The translations under genes were made by a program, and so were the position numbers. The notes beneath the pieces are model-generated. The model was not told where the DNA came from, ran no database searches, and saw nothing but the letters and a program-made list of their open reading frames with translations. Shown here in pieces: positions 57,957 to 64,000 of a stretch of 64,000 nucleotides of DNA; position 1 is the stretch's first letter, and every line of letters begins with the position of its first letter. Origin of the DNA: an uncultured Bacilli bacterium. Its GTDB lineage: Bacteria > Bacillota_I > Bacilli_A > RF39 > UBA660. The DNA lies in NCBI GenBank assembly GCA_910584305.1, contig CAJTZW010000001.1, positions 62,001 through 126,000 on the forward strand, written 5' to 3'.

Positions 57957-58005
57957 TTTACAAAACGCCTAACAAAAATTAAAAATAATATAGGTATTTT
58001 GTAAA
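57957..58005. promoter_or_regulatory. AbiEi operator candidate, unit 2
   Basis: TTTACAAAACGCC (57957-57969) and GGTATTTTGTAAA (57993-58005) with a 23-base spacer; starts 93 bases from the start of unit 1. Lies at the transcription start and overlaps the region just before the ribosome binding site AGGAGG. Confidence 0.65.
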
Positions 58006-58017
58006 AGGAGGTAAAAT

Positions 58018-58560
58018 ATGATTTATTCAGGAAAGGAAGCATTAGAAAAATATGGAACAAGATATAATTTATCTAAAGCATTAAAGAATAAAGAAATATT
58101 TAAATTAGAACATGGTATATATTCTGACAAAGATTTAGTAAATCCAATGATTATAGCTTCTAAAAAATATTCAAGTGCTATTATTACTATGGACTCTGCA
58201 TTTTATTATTACGACTTAACTGATGTAATTCCTAAAAAAACTTATGTAGCAACAAATAGAAATTCAAATACTATAAATGATGAAAAAATTATTCAAATTA
58301 AAGTTCCAAAAGATATTTTAAATTATGGAAAAGAGGAAGTTATAGTAGATGGTGAAAAAGTTAAAATGTATAATAGGGAGAGACTGTTAGTTGAGTTAGT
58401 CAGAAAAAGAAATCAAATTCCTTTTGATTATTATAAAGAAATAATATCTAATTATAGAAAAATTGCAGATGATTTAGATATGTATAAAATTGAAGAATAT
58501 TTAGCTTTATATAAAAATGAGGTTAATCTTGCAGATGCATTGTTAAGGGAGGTTTTTTAG
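58018..58560 (+). CDS. abiEi: AbiEi-type antitoxin/autoregulator
   Basis: A 180-residue protein with an N-terminal winged-helix segment (SKALKNKEIFKLEHGIYSDK), then IIASKKYSSAIITMDSAFYYYDL and the C-terminal domain with RERLLVELVRKRNQIPFDYY, matching the AbiEi antitoxin/transcription factor family. AbiEi represses its own operon by binding inverted repeats at the promoter and counters the toxin without direct contact (type IV system). The two operator-like units upstream fit this. The stop overlaps the abiEii start by one base. Ribosome binding site AAAGGAGGT. Confidence 0.88.
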   Translation: MIYSGKEALEKYGTRYNLSKALKNKEIFKLEHGIYSDKDLVNPMIIASKKYSSAIITMDSAFYYYDLTDVIPKKTYVATNRNSNTINDEKIIQIKVPKDILNYGKEEVIVDGEKVKMYNRERLLVELVRKRNQIPFDYYKEIISNYRKIADDLDMYKIEEYLALYKNEVNLADALLREVF

Positions 58561-59387
58561 TGAATTTAGAGGATATTGTAAGACATAATATAGAAAATGG
58601 TTATGATTTAATTGATGCCAGATCTAAGGTAGCACAAGATGTTATTTTGAACAAAATTTCTAAAAGCAAATTTAAAAATAATATTACCATTAAGGGTGGT
58701 GTAGTAATGCATAGTATATCAAATTCTGTTCGTCGTGCTACGCGTGATTTAGATTTAGATTTTATTAAATATTCATTGGAGGATAAATCTATAATAGGTT
58801 TTATAGACAGACTTAATTCAGTTGGTGATAATATTACAGTTGAAATAATAGGAAAAATAGAAGAACTACATCATCAGGATTATCATGGTAAAAGAGTTTA
58901 TATTAGGTTAATTGATATTAATAATTATAAAATTGATACAAAACTAGATATAGGTGTTCATAAATTATTTGAACTAGAGCAAGATGATTATTATTTTAAT
59001 TTAAATGCAATGGAAGATGGAGTTAGTTTATTTATTAATTCTCCAGAACAGATTTTTACAGAAAAATTAAAATCATTACTTAAATTAGGATTTATATCAA
59101 CTAGATATAAAGACCTGTTTGATTTCTATTATTTGATTAATTATGATAAATTAGATAGAAAAAAATTATTAAAAGCATTTCAAGTAATAATACTTGATGA
59201 TAACAATATGCTTGAGGAAACAATAAGGAATATATATTCTAGACTTGCAAGTATTTTTAATTCAAATATTTATAAAAGAAATTTGAGTGATCCAAAAAAT
59301 AACTGGATAGATATACCTATAAATACTGCTATAGAAAGTGTTTTAAAATATATAGAAGAGTTATCTAGCGAAGTTGTTGGAGTTTAG
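58560..59387 (+). CDS. abiEii: AbiEii/AbiGii nucleotidyltransferase toxin
   Basis: A 275-residue toxin of the AbiEii/AbiGii family. The nucleotidyltransferase site is KGGVVMHSISNSVRRATRDL followed by DLDF (GG at residues 46-47, Asp63 and Asp65). A C-terminal helical part (about 140-240) includes INSPEQIFTEKLKSLLKLG and RYKDLFDFYYL, which is conserved in the family. AbiEii homologues transfer nucleotides, for example to tRNA, and block growth or phage. The start is GTG 58560, overlapping the abiEi stop. Followed 11 bases later by the DUF6429 gene. Confidence 0.9.
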   Translation: MNLEDIVRHNIENGYDLIDARSKVAQDVILNKISKSKFKNNITIKGGVVMHSISNSVRRATRDLDLDFIKYSLEDKSIIGFIDRLNSVGDNITVEIIGKIEELHHQDYHGKRVYIRLIDINNYKIDTKLDIGVHKLFELEQDDYYFNLNAMEDGVSLFINSPEQIFTEKLKSLLKLGFISTRYKDLFDFYYLINYDKLDRKKLLKAFQVIILDDNNMLEETIRNIYSRLASIFNSNIYKRNLSDPKNNWIDIPINTAIESVLKYIEELSSEVVGV

Positions 59388-59398
59388 GAGGTTTATAG

Positions 59399-59659
59399 AT
59401 GGAAAAAACTATTGAAGAATTAACCTTATTACTTATGTATTTAACGTCATGGGAGGAAAAGGGATTCATAAGATATGAAAATGATGAAATAAAGGAAGGC
59501 AAGGTTAAAACTTGTTGGAAAGGTTATTCATTTGATGTAATTAATAAATTGACTGATGAAAATTATCTTTATTTTAGTAAAGGTAAGTCGATTACTTTAA
59601 CATCAGAAGGCGAAGAACTAGCTAAAAAATTGATGGATAAGTATTTAAAGGTGGATTAA
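59399..59659 (+). CDS. DUF6429 family protein
   Basis: An 86-residue protein with ELTLLLMYLTSWEEKGF at the start, CWKGYSFDVINKLTDENYLY and the tail GKSITLTSEGEELAKKL. The pattern (LLyLT, AWKGfDwdvldrL, gKaKSVvLTeeG) fits the small DUF6429 family, which looks like a wHTH. Function unknown. Its place right after the toxin gene suggests co-transcription. Ribosome binding site GGAGG at 59389. Confidence 0.72.
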   Translation: MEKTIEELTLLLMYLTSWEEKGFIRYENDEIKEGKVKTCWKGYSFDVINKLTDENYLYFSKGKSITLTSEGEELAKKLMDKYLKVD

Positions 59660-59662
59660 TAT

Positions 59663-60099
59663 ATGGATAATTATAATATTTGGGAGAAAAAAGTTGAAGA
59701 AAATCATAAACGGAACGAAAATTTTATTAAAGAATTTGAGAGCTGGTTAATTCAAAAAACCTCACAAAGAAAACTATTAGAAAACATTTAAATAATGCAA
59801 GTCTATATATTAATGATTATTTAAATTATTATGATGCAAGTACAATGGAAGATGGAGTACATTATGTGTATGGATTTTTGGATGGTTGGTTTATAGAAAA
59901 ATGTCTATGGTCATCAAGAAATTCATTAAAAGAAACTGTAGTAAGTATTAAAAAATTCTATCAGTGTATGAGCGAAAAAGAGTATGTTAGTAAAGATGAT
60001 TATAATGAATTATGTAGTTTTATAAAAGAAAATATGGATGAGTTTTTAGAACAAATGGATGCATTTGAGAATGGAACATATTATGATATGTTTGATTAA
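59663..60099 (+). pseudogene. Unknown protein gene split by a frameshift
   Basis: The first frame opens at ATG 59663 (ribosome binding site AAAGGTGG) and encodes MDNYNIWEKKVEENHKRNEN..., reaching SWLIQKTSQRK before a stop at 59789-59791. A second frame, open from 59740, carries on to 60099 with KNLTKKTIRKHLNN, GVHYVYGFLDGWFIEKCLWS and IKKFYQCMSEK. The two join into one protein of about 145 residues if a -1 shift occurs around the run CAAAAAACC (59753-59761). The second part resembles a family of uncharacterised proteins with a WFIxKxxWS motif, which I cannot name. Either a disrupted gene, a slip in an A run, or a sequencing error. Confidence 0.65.
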
Positions 60100-60126
60100 A
60101 TAAATTTGAAGTTAGTGAGGTAGTAT

Positions 60127-61686
60127 ATGCAAACAAGAAAAATGTATGAAAGAATAAGCTGGTATAAAAAGGAATATGTACATGAACAGTATTCTAGAAT
60201 AGTTGAACATTTTAAAGATTATGATAAAATCACAAAAAAGAAAATGTTAGAAAATATATATAAAGTCTATAATGATTTTAATAATATTATAGATATTTGT
60301 ACTACTAGAGAATTAAAGTATTTAAAAATGTTACTTGATAAAAGGAACAATCTGAAAGATTTATTAGATGATAAATATGAATGGGAAAGAAAGTTACTTA
60401 GAAATAAATTTTTAGTTCAAGATGATTATGATCAGGTGTTTATACCAGATGAGATAATTGATAAGGTAGAAATTGCGATAAAAAATGTTAATTGGAATAT
60501 AACGAAAAAATTAGATGATTTAAATGAAATATTAGTAAGTTATTGTAAAATACAGGCATCAGCACTGCTTAATAGTGTTTGTTCTTTTGCATCAGGTATA
60601 ACAGGCATAAATGAAAATTTAATTTGGAATCATATGTTAAACAATAAATTATTTAATTATTATGTGTTAGTCTATACTAAAGATTTTGGAACGATTGGAA
60701 ATGACATACCTGTTGCCTTATATCAAGATTATTACTATATTGAAGAAGCGCTAGAAGAAGAAAGAAAAAAACAAGGTCTAGCAGGATCTCTACCAATAGA
60801 TTTAAGAATTTATAAGACACTATTTTATAATGATTTTGATATTAATAATAAAAAAATAAAAAAGTTTTTGGATGAAATAAAAAAGCTACCATTTTTCTGG
60901 TTTTCGGCACTTGATGGTATTAGAGAATTTGCAGTATTAAATATAGATAGGGCTCCTTTAAAGAAATCAATTGAAAGTGTTCCGGCTTTAAAAGATTATG
61001 ATTTAACAGAGTTTTTTAAGATATTAGATGAAGCTATGGATGAGATGCCTTCTGGGGCATTAAATGGATTTACTCCAAATCAGGCAAAACAATTAAAGAT
61101 AGAAACAGAAAGACTTAAATATGAAAAGGGAAAAAAGTATACTGAACAACAAAACGCTTGTTTATCTAGAACGGATGCAAAACTCTTTTATAAAATCTAT
61201 TTTGGGTTATTAGAATTTACTAACAACAAATATAAAATTAATACAAAATTAAAGGTATATAATAAATTAGGTATTAATCCTTATGAACTAAAAGATATAG
61301 TAGAAAAGTTTTGGGAAAATAAAGATGCTATTGTACTAGAATTTTGCATGGGTAATCCATATAAATTTAATAAAGAAGAATTAAGTATTACTAGTGAATT
61401 TAAAAAAGGATTTAGAGATTTAGTAATAATTGCTAAATATGAAAAAGAATATACTGCCGTTATGAATAAAGATAAGACATATATGATTAAGGGATTAAAT
61501 GATAATATAGATAATATTATTTCTTATCAAAAATTACCTCAACCTGTAATGACATCTATTATTCCATTTAAAAATGTTTTAATTTATGATGGATTATTAA
61601 TGGAATTAGGTATAAAGATGGGAAATGGTTTTGAGAAAGTGGTTTTAGAAGAATATTCTAAATCAATGAAATATTATCACTTATAA
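60127..61686 (+). CDS. Large uncharacterised protein (519 residues)
   Basis: I do not recognise a family. The protein is acidic/basic mixed and Lys/Asn/Ile-rich, with no signal peptide and no clear membrane span. Residues about 1-130 look helical (KKKMLENIYKVYNDFNNIID), about 140-330 include FFWFSALDGIREFAVLNID and ALNGFTPNQAKQLKIETERL, and the C-terminal ~100 residues contain a beta-rich part (YTAVMNKDKTYMIKGLND, PVMTSIIPFKNVLIYDGLL). It ends just before the right direct repeat, so it is the cassette's last gene. Position suggests a defence or regulatory role; this is inference only. The upstream gap is 27 bases with the ribosome binding site GTGAGGTAG. Confidence 0.6.
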   Translation: MQTRKMYERISWYKKEYVHEQYSRIVEHFKDYDKITKKKMLENIYKVYNDFNNIIDICTTRELKYLKMLLDKRNNLKDLLDDKYEWERKLLRNKFLVQDDYDQVFIPDEIIDKVEIAIKNVNWNITKKLDDLNEILVSYCKIQASALLNSVCSFASGITGINENLIWNHMLNNKLFNYYVLVYTKDFGTIGNDIPVALYQDYYYIEEALEEERKKQGLAGSLPIDLRIYKTLFYNDFDINNKKIKKFLDEIKKLPFFWFSALDGIREFAVLNIDRAPLKKSIESVPALKDYDLTEFFKILDEAMDEMPSGALNGFTPNQAKQLKIETERLKYEKGKKYTEQQNACLSRTDAKLFYKIYFGLLEFTNNKYKINTKLKVYNKLGINPYELKDIVEKFWENKDAIVLEFCMGNPYKFNKEELSITSEFKKGFRDLVIIAKYEKEYTAVMNKDKTYMIKGLNDNIDNIISYQKLPQPVMTSIIPFKNVLIYDGLLMELGIKMGNGFEKVVLEEYSKSMKYYHL

Positions 61687-61699
61687 TTCCATATGGAAT
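61686..61699. repeat. 14-bp perfect palindrome beside the right repeat
   Basis: ATTCCATATGGAAT is a perfect palindrome immediately after the last cassette gene (its first base is the last base of that gene's stop codon) and 21 bases before the right 38-bp repeat. It may be part of a recombination or regulatory site. Confidence 0.55.
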
Positions 61700-61720
61700 A
61701 TGTGATTCTAAAAGGCGGAA

Positions 61721-61758
61721 GGTTTCGTTACCATTGTTAGATTTAATTGGGTATTTAG
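61721..61758. repeat. 38-bp direct repeat, right copy
   Basis: Same sequence as 57714-57751 with one difference, same orientation. The reading frame VSLPLLDLIGYLG runs across it without a start, so it might be a remnant of a coding region. No tRNA or other classic integration target was seen beside either copy. Confidence 0.85.
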
Positions 61759-61811
61759 GCAATCATATGTGAATTAAATAAAATGTACGATTAATCAAAA
61801 AAAATATTTTG

Positions 61812-61828
61812 AGGACAAGAATAGTCCT
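61812..61828. promoter_or_regulatory. Inverted repeat upstream of fic
   Basis: AGGAC (61812-61816) and GTCCT (61824-61828) form a small dyad. Regulatory meaning unknown. Confidence 0.3.
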
Positions 61829-61851
61829 AAGATTAGATTTAAAGCACAAAT

Positions 61852-61887
61852 TATCTGAAAATACTAAGAGAATATCTGAAAATGCTA
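61852..61887. promoter_or_regulatory. Tandem 15-base direct repeats at the fic promoter
   Basis: TATCTGAAAATACTA (61852-61866) and TATCTGAAAATGCTA (61873-61887) differ at one base and start 21 bases apart, two helical turns. The second overlaps the extended -10 and the first covers the -35 region, so they look like operators. Confidence 0.55.
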
Positions 61888-61891
61888 TAAT
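61883..61891 (+). promoter_or_regulatory. Extended -10 promoter of fic
   Basis: TG-C-TATAAT, exact extended -10; transcription would start near 61898, with the ribosome binding site TTAGGAGGT right after. Confidence 0.65.
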
Positions 61892-61916
61892 TATAAGCAG
61901 TTAGGAGGTCTAAATT

Positions 61917-62765
61917 ATGAGTGAAAAAGAATTGGATTCAAGCGTTAATAAATATGAAGAAGAATACAAACCTAATAACTATGTTAAACAATTACAATGG
62001 GATATGGCTATTGGACTTCAAGAAGTAGATAATTTAAAACCTTCTAAATATCTTAAAAAACTATTAGAAGAAAATGTCACTGGTGAGATGACTATAGAAG
62101 AAGTAGAAAAAGAGTTGAGAGAATATTATATTGAAAAGGAAAATAAAAATGAACTTAATCATAATGAACTAGAGTGTGATTTTGTATCTACCAGAATAGT
62201 TGAATTATTACAAGAGAATAAGTTTGAATTATCAGTAGATTATTTAAAATATGTTCATAAATATTTATTTCAAGATGTTTATGAATTTGCTGGTGAATTT
62301 AGAAAAATAGATTTTTCTAAACATGAGAAAATATTAAATAATGATTCAGTAGCTTATGGTGATTGTAATACCTTAACTGAATCATTAGAATATGATATAT
62401 CTTTAGAAAAAGGAAAAAATTATAAAGAAATGAATATGGTTGGAGTTATTAACAATATTACTAAATTCTCATCTAGTATATGGCAAGTACATCCATTTAG
62501 AGAAGGTAATACTAGAACAACAGCTTTATTTATTGAAAAATATTTAATTAATTTAGGCTATAGTGTAGATAATAATTTATTTAAAGATAAATCAGTGTAT
62601 TTTAGAAACGCATTAGTAAGAAGTAATTACTTTAATAATTATTTAAATATAAAAGAAGATAGTAGTTATTTAGTTAAATTCTATGAAAACTTGTTATTAG
62701 GTAAAAACAACAATTTACATTCACAAGATTTAATTGTTAAAGAATTATTTGATAAGGGAGATTAA
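61917..62765 (+). CDS. Fic/DOC family protein with N-terminal VbhA-like segment
   Basis: Fic enzymes transfer AMP or other phosphate groups to proteins. The catalytic motif is HPFREGNTRT (residues 192-201; canonical HPFxxGNGRxxR, here with Thr instead of the second Gly). The N-terminal ~70 residues (QWDMAIGLQEVDNLKPSKYL, GEMTIEEVEKELREYY) resemble a VbhA-type antitoxin helix fused in cis, with Glu36 in the place of the inhibitory Glu, though the flanking Ser/Thr and Gly/Asn are not conserved. 282 residues. It lies next to hsdM, a pairing commonly seen in type I restriction loci. It has its own promoter and terminator. Confidence 0.85.
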   Translation: MSEKELDSSVNKYEEEYKPNNYVKQLQWDMAIGLQEVDNLKPSKYLKKLLEENVTGEMTIEEVEKELREYYIEKENKNELNHNELECDFVSTRIVELLQENKFELSVDYLKYVHKYLFQDVYEFAGEFRKIDFSKHEKILNNDSVAYGDCNTLTESLEYDISLEKGKNYKEMNMVGVINNITKFSSSIWQVHPFREGNTRTTALFIEKYLINLGYSVDNNLFKDKSVYFRNALVRSNYFNNYLNIKEDSSYLVKFYENLLLGKNNNLHSQDLIVKELFDKGD

Positions 62766-62830
62766 TCGTTAGCTCTTAGTCTTGCTTTTGATATATGGGA
62801 GTTATGCAAGGAAATAATCAAATTATTTAT

Positions 62831-62867
62831 AGATGGAGTCTATTTTAGGATAAAACTCCATCTTTTT
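62831..62867 (+). terminator. Intrinsic terminator after fic
   Basis: AGATGGAGT (62831-62839) pairs with ACTCCATCT (62855-62863) followed by T bases; nine perfect pairs. Confidence 0.85.
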
Positions 62868-62892
62868 ATTTATTTTAGAAATGAATTTAGTA

Positions 62893-62949
62893 CCAAAGCC
62901 CAAAAATTGTCAATTTTTGTGATATAATTTTGTATATAAGTGGCTTTGG
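62893..62949. promoter_or_regulatory. Nested inverted repeats around the hsdM promoter
   Basis: Outer arms CCAAAGCC (62893-62900) and GGCTTTGG (62942-62949) are perfect. Inside lies the palindrome CAAAAATTG-T-CAATTTTTG (62901-62919), and the extended -10 follows at 62920-62928. The arrangement looks like a controlled promoter. Confidence 0.5.
62920..62928 (+). promoter_or_regulatory. Extended -10 promoter of hsdM
   Basis: TG-A-TATAAT, exact. The palindrome CAAAAATTGTCAATTTTTG sits where a -35 would be. Confidence 0.6.
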
Positions 62950-62962
62950 AGGTAAGTGAAGT

Positions 62963-64000
62963 ATGAATGATAATGAATTAAAGAGTATCGAAGATAAATT
63001 ATGGGCTTCAGCGGATAAGATGAGAGGTGCTGTTTCAGTATCTGATTATAAGTTTATTGTTTTAGGTTTAATATTCTTAAAATATATATCTGACTCTTTT
63101 GAAGAAAGATATAAAGAATTAATCGAAGAAGGATATGGCTTAGAAGAAGAGAAAGATAGCTATACTGAGAAGAATATCTTCTATGTTCCTAAAAATGCTA
63201 GATGGAGTTATCTTGTTGAGCATTCTAAAGATGAGAATATTGGGGAGGTTATTGATGATGCTCTTACTCTAATTGAAAAGGACAATTCATCACTTAGGAA
63301 TGTTTTACCTAAAGACTATAATAGTCCTACTATGAGAAATGTTAACTTAGGAGAATTGATAGATTTATTTACTAATATTAAGGTGGGAACTAAAGATGCC
63401 ATTGAAAAAGATATACTTGGAAGAATATATGAGTATTTCTTAGGTCAGTTTGCTAAGAATGAGTTACAAAAAGGTGGAGAGTTCTATACACCTGCTTGTT
63501 TAGTTAGAACAATGGTTGAATGTATTGAACCATACGAAGGCAGAGTTTATGATCCTGCATGTGGCTCTGGTGGTATGTTTATTCAATCATTGAAGTTTGT
63601 TCAAGAACATCAAGGAAATATTAATAATATTGGTATTTATGGACAAGAGAAGAACCCTACTACTTGGAGACTTGCTAAGATGAATCTGGCTATTCGTTCT
63701 TTAAATGGTAATTTGGGTAAATATGCTGCTGATACTTTTACTGAAGATTTGCATAAAGACTTGAAAGTTGACTTTGTTTTAGCTAATCCACCATTCAATT
63801 TGGAATGGGATGTTGATAAGGTTTCTAAGGATCCTAGATGGAGATATGGTTTAGCCCCAAAGAATAATGCTAACTATGCTTGGTTACAGCATATGATTTC
63901 TAAGTTATCACAAAATGGTAAGATGGCTTGTATTTTAGCTAATGGTTCTTTATCTGCTGGTGGACAAGAAGGAGAGATTAGAAAGAAACTGTTAGAGAAT
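62963..64000 (+). CDS. hsdM: Type I restriction-modification methyltransferase HsdM (partial)
   Basis: N6-adenine methyltransferase subunit of a type I restriction system; the window ends after 346 codons with the frame still open. The start MNDNELKSIEDKLWASADKM and LIFLKYISDSFEERY form the N-terminal HsdM domain. The SAM site DPACGSGGMFIQSL and the catalytic NPPF (in VLANPPFNLEWD) are intact, as is FYTPACLVRTMVE. Ribosome binding site TTGGAGGTAAG before ATG 62963. hsdS and hsdR should follow beyond the edge. Confidence 0.95.
   Translation, partial: MNDNELKSIEDKLWASADKMRGAVSVSDYKFIVLGLIFLKYISDSFEERYKELIEEGYGLEEEKDSYTEKNIFYVPKNARWSYLVEHSKDENIGEVIDDALTLIEKDNSSLRNVLPKDYNSPTMRNVNLGELIDLFTNIKVGTKDAIEKDILGRIYEYFLGQFAKNELQKGGEFYTPACLVRTMVECIEPYEGRVYDPACGSGGMFIQSLKFVQEHQGNINNIGIYGQEKNPTTWRLAKMNLAIRSLNGNLGKYAADTFTEDLHKDLKVDFVLANPPFNLEWDVDKVSKDPRWRYGLAPKNNANYAWLQHMISKLSQNGKMACILANGSLSAGGQEGEIRKKLLEN

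Larger units (their letters stand above)
57714..61758. mobile_element. Candidate 4-kb defence cassette bounded by direct repeats
   Basis: About 4 kb between the two 38-bp repeats holds abiEi, abiEii, a DUF6429 gene, a frameshifted gene and a 519-residue gene, all co-oriented. The host amidase is broken at the left repeat. No integrase or transposase is inside, so mobility would be in trans or the repeats could come from duplication. Codon use looks more AT-rich than the ribosomal operon, judged by eye. Confidence 0.45.

Noticed and set aside
57864..58005. Two 49-bp repeats considered as a CRISPR array or small mobile repeat
   Set aside because: Only two units, no spacer diversity or cas genes, and the arms flank a good promoter; an AbiEi operator fits better.
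57714..61758. Insertion sequence with terminal inverted repeats
   Set aside because: The repeats are direct, not inverted, and no transposase is encoded inside.
61686..61760. tRNA gene as integration target at the repeat
   Set aside because: No cloverleaf, CCA-end or T-loop pattern was seen around either copy.
61852..61887. Two 15-bp repeats considered as a CRISPR remnant
   Set aside because: Too short and too close; they overlap promoter elements, so operator sites are more likely.
1..64000. Mycoplasma-like genetic code (TGA as Trp)
   Set aside because: TGA ends several certain genes (rsmI, holB, secY) and Trp is encoded by TGG in ribosomal proteins; standard code applies.

Overview
The window looks like a chromosomal segment of a low-GC, walled Gram-positive bacterium (Bacillota, class Bacilli in the broad sense; an uncultured gut lineage near Erysipelotrichales/RF39 is my guess, not proven). 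The evidence is strong synteny with the Bacillus origin region (dnaX-ybaB-recR-bofA, holB-ricT-yabB-rsmI, pth-mfd-spoVT, metG-tatD-3D protein-rsmA, tilS-ftsH, parA-parB, DUF951-ychF-rpsF-ssb-rpsR, then the S10/spc/alpha ribosomal superoperon), zinc-type S14, AT-rich codon use, AGGAGG-type ribosome binding sites, and TGA used as a stop with TGG for Trp (standard code 11, not a mycoplasma code). Peptidoglycan amidases, a class B sortase and a 3D-domain protein argue for a cell wall.

Layout. 1-10.1 kb: replication/repair and rRNA/tRNA maintenance genes in one long operon ending with mfd. 10.1-11.7 kb: a reverse-strand CBS/DRTGG manganese pyrophosphatase sharing a bidirectional terminator with mfd. 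11.8-22.5 kb: spoVT-like regulator, a T-box-controlled metG, a small membrane protein, tatD, a 3D-domain protein, rsmA, an alanine/sodium symporter, ung, tilS, ftsH. 22.6-29.8 kb: parA-parB, MscS channel, DUF951, AbgT-like transporter, ychF, Bax-inhibitor protein, then rpsF-ssb-rpsR behind an S6:S18-type leader. 29.8-30.3 kb: a pilin-like gene. 30.4-44.7 kb: rpsJ to rplQ with secY, adk, map, infA and rpoA; rpmD (L30) is absent. 44.7-49.4 kb: SDR oxidoreductase, a second pilin-like gene, two divergent EcfA-type ATPases without EcfT, truA, rplM-rpsI.

After about 49.4 kb the window becomes accessory: an XRE membrane regulator, a methyltransferase, a CwlD-like amidase, an Abi_2/HEPN protein, an HtrA protease, a ribbon-helix-helix regulator divergent from a surface-protein/class B sortase pair, and a truncated amidase. 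At 57.7-61.8 kb a cassette bounded by a 38-bp direct repeat carries AbiEi-AbiEii (type IV toxin-antitoxin), a DUF6429 protein, a frameshifted gene and an unrecognised 519-residue protein. Beyond it lie a Fic protein and the start of a type I restriction-modification locus (hsdM), cut by the window edge. The 52-64 kb stretch therefore reads as a surface-modification plus defence island grafted next to the conserved origin-proximal core.

Promoters are often readable: many carry TATAAT with an upstream TG (extended -10), several with a TTGACA-like -35 at exactly 17 bp. They were used here to choose start codons. All functional calls rest on reading motifs by eye; no database search was possible.
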